In this document: positions 50,011-61,988 of the stretch, piece by piece | Layout of the letters: every line of letters begins with the position of its first letter | Position numbering within the stretch: the first letter of the stretch is position 1 | Origin: Syngnathus acus | Lineage: Eukaryota > Chordata > Actinopteri > Syngnathiformes > Syngnathidae | Direction of reading: 5' to 3' | DNA length: 64,000 nucleotides | Assembly (NCBI RefSeq): GCF_901709675.1 | Contig: NC_051098.1 | Location: 4,974,000 to 5,037,999, forward strand | Notes under the pieces: model-generated | Database searches by the model: none | What the model saw: the letters and a program-made list of their open reading frames with translations, nothing else | Told to the model about the DNA's origin: nothing | Translations under genes and position numbers: made by a program

Positions 50011-51295
50011 TTTGCAAAAACAAAAATGGGTTGCTTTCAAAGATACCCTTTCAGCTATGCTCTCAACATACACAATTGAACTCATGTGCACCTTTTCATA
50101 CATTGTATCTGCACAGCGCCAGTGTGATCCTGTGTATTCATCGGGTGATCAAGTGTGCTTCACCAGTGAAAAATGTTGTTTTTTACATTTTCGTATCATT
50201 TTTCAGGAAAGGTATTAGTCAGGTTGAAGTTCACAATGGACAATGCACGTCTGTCTATGTAAATTAAATGAAATGGCAATAGTTCTACCCATCGTCTCAC
50301 TCCAACGCTGATCCTGGAGCAGTTCTAATTACCAGTCAGTATTAGCACAAAACAGGTTCCTGCTAGAAAACAAACAAAAAAACATAAGGCCAGTAAAGGC
50401 CGACTAAACGAACTGAACTTTATTTGGAGTTTTTGAATGCCATTTAAATGTTGATGGTGTGTGCTGACTCTCAAGTTTGAACATGGTTGCTTAAATATGA
50501 ACAGTCACATCCCAGAAGGTGTGCACACAGTATTTCAGTTGCTTATTTTTACTTCCCAACTTGAAAAGATTAAATAAAAATCTCCTGTTTCACTGAGTTG
50601 GAAAAATTCCATATCACCAATCCCTAACCCTAATTTTCTCATTCATTTTTATTCATTTATACACTGTGTAACTAATATGTACATATATAATATGATAATT
50701 TTTTTCTCAGAGTTATAATTGTCGTGTTTTAAGGAATGATATAAAAACAGATATTTTTTCAGATTAAAGAAAGTATTCACCATTAATTTGTGTCGTCCAA
50801 ATACATTTAAACAAGATACAGTGAAGTGCAGTGAAGGATTCACCTTTAAACTCATCTAAAATTGGTACGGGCCATTTCCTGTTTGTGTAAATTATTTATG
50901 AAGATAAATAGGTGTGTTATTCATTCGTATGCCCACACACACAGCGCTGCTAACAAAGGTCAGGAAAGATTAGCGCCGTCTCCCACAGCTCACAGTCAAC
51001 ACTCAGTCAGAGATTGAGAAGTTGAGACAGTTGCAATGGAGCTAGATGGGAAAATGGATGGAGAGCGATTTTGTAACAAAAGAAGAAATCAAGTAAAAGT
51101 TAAAGTGAAAAAGAGGATTCAGGTAAGTAAATGGAGCAATTAATAATGAGAAGAGAATGGAGATGGGACGATGTGAAGATACAGTAGAGGATATGGACCA
51201 CTGACTGATGGTTGGCATTTAGCTCCTTGCTGATTCTAATTAAGCACAGTTGGATATGGTCGCACTTCTATCTTAATGAGGATATATACGTATAC

Positions 51296-51296
51296 A

Positions 51297-51344
<48 letters not shown>
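51296..51344. repeat. (AT)n microsatellite
   Basis: An almost pure AT dinucleotide run, followed by ATACACATTTATTTATG. Confidence 0.95.
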
Positions 51345-51348
<4 letters not shown>

Positions 51349-52654
51349 TTATTTATGTATTTATATTTTTTATGCAGGATAGTCCTCATACATCCTTGCT
51401 TTTCTGTCCGTGTTGCCACCTTTGCACACAAAAAGTCTGGTATTAAAGATTTAACATGATAACACTAATTGCTACATTTGTGCTTTGATTGAATTTGCAT
51501 CCATTGAGGATAGTGATGTGTGTGTGCTACTGTGAAGCGCTATTTAAATCCGCATGGAAGAAGAATAAGAGCAGGAAAAGAAAATGTTTTTTTTTATGCC
51601 CAACATCATCAGTGTAAAGGCGTGATTATGAGAAAAAAGAAAGTGGACACACAATAGCATTGCAACAATTACTTTTCTCTTTGCATTCACAAAATTGCAT
51701 GGCGTTTATTAGAATTCATTGTTCTCAACTAGAGTATTTTTGTGGGATTGTAAATATCCATCAGTCAGTGAGAAAGCCAGTGAAGATTGAAAATGTAGGG
51801 GTTTGGCAGGGAGGAAATGTTATATGTTCTGAAAAACATATATCAGTTTTAAATCAATGTATTTCAGAACAGTTCAACACCAGGCACTGTTATTAATTGA
51901 CAAAAGTGCTTCCACGCAGCTAACATGTCATCCAAGCATTGCTTTGATATTTTCAGTAGAGATTGCAAATAATTCATCGAACACATTAGCTGAAAATATA
52001 TTCATAACCCCAAGTTGTCAGCGCTAAATTTATCAAAACAAAAAATGAGCAATCAGCTCAGGAGTTTTGGTCTGAAGTATGGGTTCCAACAAATGGAGTT
52101 GCACAAAACAGATTTTTTTTCACAATTTAAAAAGTGCATGCAGGAAAACAGGGCAACTGTTATAAAAAGACACAAATAACAATGAAGTAGTTTTAAGAGA
52201 GGGTCATTGGATGGTTATGATCAATTTAGCCAAACTATATTTCAATCAAATGTACAGCATAACGTCTCAGTCTGCACTAGCTGCACTAAAATATATACGT
52301 ATGTATCTTTAGTTTTCCTCAATAAACTTGTTTGAAGTGACCCCATGAAGAGAATGTATTGACCCTCCATGCTAATACTGACTGAATTGGGCTGGTTGCC
52401 AAAATGATTCAGTGCCACCTTGGTTCCCTGTTGGATAATGATTACGTCGTTATACGATCTTTCCACCTTGGCGCTTTGGCTAAATACGCAGCCTAGGTTC
52501 CAGCAATGCACACTTAGTTCAGACTGTTTGACAAATTGTAGACAGCAGCATCTCCACAGGCAAGCAGATGGCTGTCCACGGCCTTGATCACATAAGGCTA
52601 ATCCACACACACTCATACAAATGGGCTCCCAATACAGGTGCATCCATCAATGTC

Positions 52655-52766
52655 ATCCATCCATCCATCCATCCATCCATCCATCCATCCATCCATCCAT
52701 CCATCCATCCACCCATCCATCCATCCATCCATCCATCCATACGTCCATCCATTCGTCCGTCCGTCC
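52655..52766. repeat. (CATC)n microsatellite
   Basis: A CATC/CCAT tetranucleotide array of roughly two dozen units with CACC, CGTC and TCGT variants at the right end. It encodes spurious Ser-Ile-His-Pro and Trp-Met-Asp-Gly repeats. Confidence 0.95.
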
Positions 52767-54023
52767 TGAATGATATGTGACAATTTAGGTGCCTGGGAGG
52801 TATGAATCATGATCGGATTTGACTTTTGAAGGGAATCATCTGATTCGTTAGCAGACTGAGGTTGGCTTTGGATCAGTAGGGTTGACATCAGGGATTGCCT
52901 GAAAAGAAATCTCTGCTCTGTTTTTGTGTCAGCTTCTCAGCAAGCCTGCCAGGCAGAGAGTTCAGCATCTGTGAGTTCAGATGTTTTGTAATGATACGCT
53001 AATGGTGCTGGAGGGGGACAAGCACAGGGACGAACCCATCAGTTGACAACCTCTGTCTGATCCATCTTTCTATCTGTCAATGTCACATCCCATAAATGCA
53101 GCATGGATATTATGCATGTTTCATTCATTTAATTGAGATTTTAATTGAAATGTTCCTTTTTCCATGACACTAATTAAGCACGACCATATCTGAATATGTG
53201 AACTCTTTTCACTGTTTAAATTTTATTATACAGCAGCTGACAGGAGGGTATATGTTGCAGTACCAAATAATCATCTCTGGTCACTAATGTGGTCACATAC
53301 AGATAAAAAGATCAATTACCCCTGCAGAAAAGAAAGACACAGTTGTCGAACTCTTGACAGACTTACTTTAGGCTGTTTACTTTTTAAACTGCACATATGT
53401 TCATGAAATAATAATATTTCGAGTTTCAAATGTCAGATTTTTCTTACTAATAAACATGAGCACATGTGTGGGCTTAAAATATTCATTAGAGTATTTTATA
53501 GCATGTCCGTGTTTTTATGCTATCCATTGCCAAGCGAAAACTCATGAATTGTATTATGTAGTCAAATTCATTTGCAATAAACTTTAAGGTTATTTATGCA
53601 AAAGCTGTGGCTCAAACTTACTTTTAAGGTTATGCCCGGTTAGAATTAGTTCCAACATTGTGTGAAAGTGTTGTCGTTTGTAGGTTTATGTCATTGAGCA
53701 CCTTGTATCACACTGATACAATACACTGCATTGCATTAGGTACAAAAGGACACTATTTGTTATTCATTCTGGTAGGATGAACACAAATCCTTTTTTTTTT
53801 TGCTGACTCACAAGTACGTTAAGTGTGAAAGTCACCTTGTAAACACTGCATCTAAATGCCACAGCACGAGCTGATTAAAAAGAAAACCTTCAGTAAGTAC
53901 GAATACATTTTTGTATCATGTCAAAGATTATTTTCATTAGTTTTATTCATGTTTCTTTCCAAGATAATACATTTTAGGTTTGCCTCATGAGGGATTATTT
54001 ACGAATCTTAATGTACAGTTATT

Positions 54024-54048
54024 GGACTCTTTATTAGGTACACCTGCA
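54024..54048 (-). mobile_element. Transposon terminal fragment
   Basis: TGGACTCTTTATTAGGTACACC is the reverse complement of GGTGTACCTAATAAAG, the terminus of a Tc1-like element common in fish. Only the end is present. Confidence 0.4.
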
Positions 54049-54091
54049 TAATCTACATAGTGATAGACGCTTCAACAAATAAAATTTTAAT

Positions 54092-54507
54092 TACCGTATT
54101 TTCTGGACTATAAGGCGCACCGGACTATAAGGCGCACCTTCAATGAATAGCTCATTTTAAAACGTTGTCCTTATATAAAGCGCACCGGACTATAAGGCGC
54201 ACCATTAATGCATCATGTCAGATTTTTAATCCAAATCAAATCATTCTCCATTTTATCTTTTTTATTTCAACTTCAGACGCAACAAATTACTTTATAATGA
54301 CTAAATAATGATCCATAGTCTTTTTGATTCATGATTCATAGTCTTCAGCGGGCCACTTATGATTGATTTCATGACACAATGCTTCGGGCCAGTTTAAATT
54401 TAGGAATTTGGTCCATATATAAGGCGCACCGGACTATAAGGTGCACTGCCGGCTTTTGAGAAAATTTTAGGTTTTTAGGTGCGCCTTATAGTCCGGAAAA
54501 TACGGTA
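54092..54507 (+). mobile_element. TA-flanked MITE, 'ACTATAAGGCGC' family, copy 2
   Basis: This 416-bp element begins TACCGTATTTTCTGGACTAT and ends ATAGTCCGGAAAATACGGTA. The terminal domain repeats GGCGCACCGGACTATAAGG. Its interior is collinear with the 35685-36053 element in the opposite orientation. It retains an extra terminal-repeat block that the other copy lacks. No coding capacity. Confidence 0.9.
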
Positions 54508-56960
54508 ACCTCCTTGATTATTACCTTTATGAATCGTACTCTACTATATGTCCCAAAGATGACTGAAAAAGGTCACAAAACAATACAGCTTCTACTTCTG
54601 CTCAACATCGTCATGTACAATCTGCATAAGTGTCGGTGTGGTGTAAATTCCCTTACAATGCTCTGTACGAAGCAATCAATGGTTGAACGCAGCCTTCTTT
54701 ACGGTGGCCTCTGTCCGTAATTTAGTCTGACGTTAATTCTTGCCGCCAGTCATACAGATGCTGCACGCTGCCACTCTGTTACTGAATCTAAACACAATGG
54801 CATTTATTTACAAGTCACACTCTATCAACACTCAATGCCCTAATTTGACAGATCCACTGGGGAATGAGAGGAGCCCAGGACTCTAATGAAAGTGCTTGTT
54901 CAGTTCACCATGTTCCAAAAAGCTTTCCAAATCTCTTTGAGGTTTTGCGAAACTATGTGATGTGCGAGACTCGACTGCTGCTTTGGGATTTGGAGATTTA
55001 GAGAACAACCTCACTTATTAACGTTTTCAACAGAAAGAATAATATAGATGGCTTGCTTTTCTTAATGAAGAAAACTTTCAAATAAAGTTTCTACAAACCC
55101 TGAACCCATTAGAGCTGGAACTTAATGTAAAATGTATATAAAACACACAATGACATTATTTCCAACCTATATCCAATTAAATACATTTCAGATATTTTGC
55201 CTGTGACACATTCCCAAAAAATGTTTACCATTGTTTTGCATCATCTATCCAACATTTTTTTTTACCCTTTCTCATGATGTGCTTGAGCTTATTTGAGAAA
55301 TGACCATGGATCTTTTCAAATGGCACAAAAGATGGCATTGTCTAAAAATAATTTTGAGAATCTGAAGAACAATAAGGTACTTTTTCAAAAGTCTTTTGAC
55401 GCTTGATATATGTATGTTATTGTATTTTTTGCCATAAAATCATTCTCACTTTCAATTCACTCAGAATTTGGCCTGGTTAAGAATGATGTTGCAACACACG
55501 CAATCCAACCACCCAACAACAAAATCAGCTAAAAATCACAAGAGCTGAACATTTGCTGACGTGTATTATAAATGCACTTTTCACCAGCTGCTATTGACTC
55601 GCATTGATTCTTACCTTACTTTGAGTAATGCAATGAGTCCCAAGTTCCAACATCACACTGTTCCACTATCAATTGATTTGTATCTGCTAATGTTCTATTT
55701 TCTTCTCTCCAAGATACCCAATAGCCTCTAGAGCTGTGAGGAAGCAGGGGCGTGAACAAAAGACAGAAAAATGTATATTAGCAAACAAAGAACGATGCCG
55801 AAAGGAATAAAATAGATTTTTGGTATAGCAGGAATAAGAGCAAATATATAATTTTGCTTGACACAGTCTGTCAAGTGAAAGGCTTTAGTAGGTTTTAAAA
55901 TGAAAAAAGCCATAATGGTGATAGCAAGGCAAGAGAGGATCGCTGGATACTTTTATATTACTTAAATGATAGATTGTAGGAAATGCAGAAAAAGCTATTA
56001 TATGGAGGGATGGAAATACAGTTAAGTGCACAAGTCACAGGGCAGATGGCTCAAGGCAGCAGTGAGATAGAGACGGGTGTAAAACGAAGCGTGGGGAGAG
56101 GGAAGGGCATTCAGATTGATGATTCATCACACGGGCAGGAAAGAGAATGTAAAGATGAATGAGAAACCGCTGATGAAAGTGGAGGGCACAAGTGTTTTTT
56201 TCGTCACCTTTCAAGCAGGAGAGGTAACAAGTTTCCTGGATGACAGCTGTCATGCAAACAGCCTACAAAACTAAATCTTTAATATTGTTAGAAAATGGCA
56301 AGACGTTGGCTTTCGAAGCTCTACGTATTTTCTTGTTACACACAATTATAGTAATATGTGTAGTTATCGAAGAGATTATTTTTCTTTTATGGAAAGAACA
56401 AGCGATGATGAGCAAGAGACAGGAAGGATGGGAGATGGAGAGAGATGAGAGACAAAGCCAGAAGAAGATAGTGGAATGGCGTCTGCACATTCATAGCGCC
56501 ACTATTGTCTTTACGCAAGAATGGAACAAAGCAGACAAATCACCATCGCCTGTCACCTGCTTGATGTCGGGTAAATAAATTGCACGTGGAAGAAGAAACA
56601 TTGAGACAAACCTCTCAATCCATAGAAATAATCAATCAGAGCACAAAAAGATTTGGATTTGTCATCTCAATGAGACATTTTCAGAGTGAAATGTTTTGTT
56701 ACAGCATAACTGCGTCACAAAGTCCATAAATGTATGCTTGGAAGAACTTTTGACCTCAACCCCATCTTAGATGAGGAATGGAATTATGTTTCCTCCATAT
56801 TTACAATTCCACAAGGTATTCCAGTAGTCCATATATAGTGAATGTGTTAAAATAAACACATTCTCACAAAGGCGAGTTTTCAGCCTAGCGTCTGGGACAA
56901 GGCCAAGTCCAAAGTTTGAAAATAACAAGCACAGATAAGCAACAGGAGAAATGCTGCTGT
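54508..56960. other. Intergenic, no gene supported
   Basis: AT-rich DNA between two TIR elements. No exon or named repeat was recognised. Confidence 0.6.
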
Positions 56961-57150
56961 GATCCATCTATCCATTTTTTACAAGGCTTATCTTGTTCAG
57001 GGTCGCAGAGAGCCGCAGTCAATCCCTACTGACTTTGGCTGCAAGTTGGACTATTCTGGACTGGTGGCCAGTCAATCAGAGAGCACTCACATTCCCAGCA
57101 ACTCTGAAATGGAAGTGAACCCATGCTGTCTGGTCAGCGAAACACTCACT
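56961..57150 (+). mobile_element. Degraded retroposon fragment (5' portion)
   Basis: GATCCATCTATCCATTTTTT, then CAAGGCTTATCTTGTTCAGG and GTCGCAGAGAGCC, then GGTGGCCAGTCAATCAGAG, follows the consensus TCCATCCATTTTCT, CCGCTTATCCTGTTCAGGGT, CGC(G)GGGGAGC, GGTCGCCAGCCAATCACAGG of a common fish repeat. Confidence 0.65.
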
Positions 57151-57245
57151 AGTCCATCACTTATTGCTGCTGTGATTTTAATGTTTTTGTACCCTTTATT
57201 GCGCCTTGCGGAGAGCCAGAATTAGATGAAAAATACAAGTTTAAG

Positions 57246-59589
57246 TACCGTATTTTCCGCCCTAAAAGGCGCACCTAAAAACCTAAAATTTTCTCAAAAG
57301 CCGACAGTGCGCCTTATAGGCCAGTGCGCCTTATACATGGATCAACTGATGAATTTGTTGATCCATACTGGTTGTACACAGTGCTCTGCCAAAATGTTTC
57401 AGTACGTTTTAGTACGACTAATAAATTACAAGGTCGCATCGCTTCCCAGCATTACGGCAACTGTAGTCAGGGGGCGTCACCGAATAGCTGTTGTACCCGC
57501 GAGGCTATTTCCTGTCAAAATAGGCTGCTCTGTTAATGTTTCGAGTAAATCTACGGATCGATATGGAAGGGAAACATAGGTAAGTAGTACCAATGCGTTA
57601 GATCGAACTTTAGTCAGTTCCGATCATTTTATAGGAGATCGTTTGAGAAACGCGATTGTTTACACTTTGCTGAGGCTCATGGGAGATTGCGAGGTGAGGC
57701 TCGTGAGACTTTGCGGATGGCTAATGCTATTGCGATAGCTGCTATACGTACCAGGCTATTTCATGTCAAAATAGGCTGCTCTGTTAATGTTTCGAGTAAA
57801 TCTACGGATCGATATGGAAGGGAAACATAGGTAAGTAGTACAAATGCGTTGGATCGAACTTTAGTCAGTTCCGATCATTTTATAGGAGATCGTTTGAGAA
57901 ACGCGATTGTTTACACTTTGCTGAGGCTCATGGGAGATTGCGAGGTGAGGCTCGTGAGACTTTGCGGATGGCTAATGCTATTGCGATAGCTGCTATACGT
58001 ACCAGGCTATTTCATGTCAAAATAGGCTGCTCTGTTAATGTTTCGAGTAAATCTACGGATCGATATGGAAGGGAAACATAGGTAAGTAGTACAAATGCGT
58101 TGGATCGAACTTTAGTCAGTTCCGATCATTTTATAGGAGATCGTTTGAGAAACGCGATTGTTTACACTTTGCTGAGGCTCATGGGAGATTGCGAGGTGAG
58201 GCTCGTGAGACTTTGCGGATGGCTAATGCTATTGCGATAGCTGCTATACGTACCAGGCTATTTCATGTCAAAATAGGCTGCTCTGTTAATGTTTCGAGTA
58301 AATCTACGGATCGATATGGAAGGGAAACATAGGTAAGTAGTACCAATGCGTTAGATCGAACTTTAGTCAGTTCCGATCATTTTATAGGAGATCGTTTGAG
58401 AAACGCGATTGTTTACACTTTGCTGAGGCTCATGGGAGATTGCGAGGTGAGGCTCGTGAGACTTTGCGGATGGCTAATGCTATTGCGATAGCTGCTATAC
58501 GTACCAGGCTATTTCATGTCAAAATAGGCTGCTCTGTTAATGTTTCGAGTAAATCTACGGATCGATATGGAAGGGAAACATAGGTAAGTAGTACCAATGC
58601 GTTAGATCGAACTTTAGTCAGTTCCGATCATTTTATAGGAGATCGTTTGAGAAACGCGATTGTTTACACTTTGCTGAGGCTCATGGGAGATTGCGAGGTG
58701 AGGCTCGTGAGACTTTGCGGATGGCTAATGCTATTGCGATAGCTGCTATACGTACCAGGCTATTTCATGTCAAAATAGGCTGCTCTGTTAATGTTTCGAG
58801 TAAATCTACGGATCGATATGGAAGGGAAACATAGGTAAGTAGTACCAATGCGTTGGATCGAACTTTAGTCAGTTCCGATCATTTTATAGGAGATCGTTTG
58901 AGAAACGCGATTGTTTACACTTTGCTGAGGCTCATGGGAGATTGCGAGGTGAGGCTCGTGAGACTTTGCGGATGGCTAATGCTATTGCGATAGCTGCTAT
59001 ACGTACCAGGCTATTTCATGTCAAAATAGGCTGCTCTGTTAATGTTTCGAGTAAATCTACGGATCGATATGGAAGGGAAACATAGGTAAGTAGTACCAAT
59101 GCGTTGGATCGAACTTTAGTCAGTTCCGATCATTTTATAGGAGATCGTTTGAGAAACGCGATTGTTTACACTTCGCTGAGGCTCGTGAGACTTTGCGGAT
59201 GGCTAATGCTATTGCGATAGCTGCTATACGTACCAGGCTATTTCATGTCAAAATAGGCTGCTCTGTTAATGTTTCGAGTAAATCTACGGATCGATATGGA
59301 AGGGAAACATAGGTAAGTAGTACCAATGCGTTAGATCGAACTTTAGTCAGTTCTGATCATTTTATAGGAGATCGTTTGAGAAACGCGATTGTTTATAGAG
59401 GGCTCGTTGGTTATTGGCTAGTGGATGCATACCGCAACCCTAGTCAACCTCAGTTTGATGCAGTATAGCTTCTATTTTATGCGCCTTATAAGCCGGTGCG
59501 CCTTATATATGGACAAAGTTTTAAAATGGGCCGTTCATTGAAGGTGCGCCTTATAACCCGGTGCGCCTTTTAGGGCGGAAAATACGGTA
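57246..59589 (+). mobile_element. 2.3-kb TIR element carrying an internal satellite
   Basis: The element begins TACCGTATTTTCCGCCCTAA and ends TTAGGGCGGAAAATACGGTA, perfect inverted ends with TA at the outer edge. Sub-terminal GTGCGCCTTATA repeats and the text AACCTAAAATTTTCTCAAAA and ATGGACAAAGTTTTAAAATG tie it to the ACTATAAGGCGC MITE family at 35685 and 54092. Its ends differ from theirs in the same way on both sides. Inside lie a unique left part (about 57330-57483), the tandem array at 57484-59394, and a unique right part with CTCGTTGGTTATTGGC. No transposase is recognisable, so it is non-autonomous. Confidence 0.9.
57484..59394 (+). repeat. Eight-copy 251-bp tandem array inside the TIR element
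   Basis: The landmark AGGTAAGTAGTA recurs with TAAGTAG starting at 57581, 57832, 58083, 58334, 58585, 58836, 59087 and 59314. That gives six intervals of exactly 251 bp and one of 227 bp. The first copy begins in diverged flank and the eighth stops at GCGATTGTTTAT. Units differ at only a few positions, including CCAATGCGTTA versus CAAATGCGTTG. Each unit contains GATCGATATGG, GAAACATAG|GTAAGTAG (a perfect splice-donor match) and a doubled TGAGGCTC sub-repeat. No protein is encoded across the array. Confidence 0.97.
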
Positions 59590-60961
59590 TGTATGGAACA
59601 AGCGGATGGTAGAATATAAAAACAGAATTTGACTTCATTATATAAGTAAACATTACTAGCAAAAAAGAAGGCAATACTATGACCTAGATGTTAGCTGCAT
59701 GGTGAACAAAAAAAGCTCCTCCAAGCAATTATTCATCAAATGCAAGGTAACACATTTGACTCCAATACCGTTGTGCTGATTTAAACTTAATATGGTTTGA
59801 GCCGCAGCACAAAGCAAACACCAGCGTGTCAATTATCATAGCCTGTAACGCTGGACTGATGGGTCTTTAATACCAAGGTGCCGTATTGACTATGAACCAT
59901 GTAATCGACTTGGGTCAATTCGCTAGGCGGGGAGACTGAATTCCTGGGAGGCCTTCATCTTTGATTGCATTCAAACAGCCGAGACATACAGGTGATAGAT
60001 TGCATGTAGATCAAACACATTATAGTGTAAACTCAGGACGTCTTCCATATGTATTTGCGATAACAGAAATATGCATTAGAAAATAACGTCCCCTTATGAG
60101 TATGGCAGTTGTGTTAAATACATTGAAGTCACCACCATAAAAGAACACCACTTGCTATTTTTACATGCCTGCCGGCTTAATAATGCGATTTTTGCCAAAA
60201 CATTTCAGAATTCTATGCATTACTAATGTATCCCAGGGTCGGGATCAATTAGCGGCGTTTGAAAAGATATGAAAAATAGAAAAATGGTTCTTGTACCCAA
60301 ACTGCATTGGGAATGTATGCAAAAGACTTGTGATTGTTGGTTAAATGCTTTTCAGCCACTTTAAACACGGAAGGTACCAGATTTATAGTAACCATTACAG
60401 TAAACACTGATAAAATAAAGATGGCAGAAGCTGCCACTCACTTATCAAATATTCATGAATAAATCTCACAAATGAGAAACAAATGACCCTTGCTGGGTAT
60501 GTGGAAATTAATTACCACTTTCCATGTAGAAGAATGTTCTTTTTTGTTTTGTTTGACAAGCAACCATTCACACTCACATTCACACGTATTGACAATTTGG
60601 AGTCTTCGGTGAACCCATTATGGATTTTTTTCAAGTGTGGGAGAAAGCCAAAGTCACATGCCTACACAAGAGAGACCATGCAAATTGGTGTAAACTCTAC
60701 ACACGAGGTCCAGGGTCAATATTCAAAGGATCTTTCGCATGTGAGGCAGGAGTGGTAACCACAAACCACCAATCTACATCATTATAAACTGAATCTAATT
60801 AACACATTAGAAATAAACTGATTGATTTGTAAGTGGATACATCTAAACTCTGCATCCAGCTCAATGCGTTATTGGATTTCAGGACCATGGACAGTTCTGG
60901 TAAGTGTGGAAAGCCCATATTAGTGGTCATTGCAGTGATTCCAACAGAAACATACACTTGC
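59590..60961. other. Intergenic, one retroposon fragment
   Basis: AT-rich sequence with a decayed retroposon at 60556-60772 and no supported exon. Confidence 0.6.
60556..60772 (+). mobile_element. Degraded retroposon fragment
   Basis: CAAGCAACCATTCACACTCA, then CATTCACACGTATTGACAAT and TTGGAGTCTTCGGTGAACCC, later GACCATGCAAATTGGTGTAA and GTGAGGCAGGAGTGGTAACC, follows the full consensus order of the abundant fish repeat (AACCATTCACACTCACATTC, GACAATTTGGAGTCT, GAACATGCAAACTCC, GAGGCGACAGTGCTAACC). Mutated throughout. Confidence 0.72.
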
Positions 60962-61107
<146 letters not shown>

Positions 61108-61539
61108 CAATGTTTTTAAAACGAGCTGCAAAATAAATGAACTCGGCGGTATGTCTGTTTCTGAGGCAGTTGCCTAGGATTACTTTATCATATAGGCTAC
61201 ATTTGCGCTGTGGGGGAAGAAGAATGATGTTTCCCAGGACGTAACTGACATGGCCCCTTCATATTTTCAATTCATGGCATTGAAGTACTAAAATATTCTG
61301 GCCAGATGTTTGTGGTCTTCTTTGTTGTTAATACGGCTGCAGTCTGAACTAAACCTGGGACAGACAGACTATATTGGACCATTGCGTCAGGGTGGATTAT
61401 GTTTGACGCAGGAGGAACCCTTTATTTAAACTTCTTAAAGGAAACGATCTTTTCCTCTTTGACTCAATGAGAATAAGATAAACTAGAGGAGACATTTGAC
61501 ATGTGATTAATGCAGACGATCACAAGCGTGTAGAAAGTG

Positions 61540-61988
61540 CGTAAATGTGTCTAATCCGCGCCTCCCCTCAAGCACGGAATCACCGGCAACACAGGGAAGG
61601 AGAAAGTATATGGTGTAGAAAAGAGAGTGAGAGTATGACTAAAAGAGGGAGAGAGAGCAAGAGGGAGGAGGGGGCGCGCATGTCCAGTTGCTCCATGCAG
61701 TCTGCTCTCTATGCAAGCTCGCCAATCTTGCAACGACTTTCCCCACTCCTTCTTCCCGCCACTGTCTTTCCATGTGCGCCGCGCATACAGCTCTCTCCCG
61801 AGCGGACTGCGCACGCAGGCGGGGTGGGGAGATAACCGCTTGAAGCCCACCATGGAATAGGAATACTATCCTGGACAAAACATACAGTTACACGGAGAAA
61901 ACCTTCCTCTTTTTTTTCTGCCGTCTTTCCCTCCTTCCTCCCTGTCAATGTATCGCAACACTTTTTGAGGGGACCCGAGTGAAGAAAC
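61540..61988 (+). promoter_or_regulatory. gria4: Likely gria4 promoter and 5' leader
   Basis: The 450 bp before the gria4 start is less AT-rich than the distal sequence and has CpG-containing patches (GGGGCGCGCATG near 61670, GTGCGCCGCGCATAC near 61775, GACTGCGCACGCAGGCGGGG near 61805) and purine-rich runs (GAGAGAGAGCAAGAGGGAGG near 61645). This fits the leader and promoter of a neuronal gene. Several upstream ATGs occur, but the transcription start cannot be placed. Confidence 0.45.

Larger units (their letters stand above)
45941..54020. other. Intergenic, no gene supported
   Basis: About 8 kb of mostly AT-rich DNA. It holds an AC-rich microsatellite at 47770-47820, a two-copy tandem duplication at 48626-49010, a less AT-rich block at 49430-49850, a LINE tail at 49951-50010, an (AT)n run at 51296-51344 and a CATC microsatellite at 52655-52766. 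No exon is recognised. Confidence 0.6.

Noticed and set aside
52568-52888. Trp-Met-Asp-Gly or Ser-Ile-His-Pro repeat proteins
   Set aside because: These are translations of the CATC microsatellite.
57484-59394. CRISPR-like array
   Set aside because: The 251-bp units are contiguous, with no short repeat and variable spacer organisation; this is a satellite in a eukaryotic transposon.
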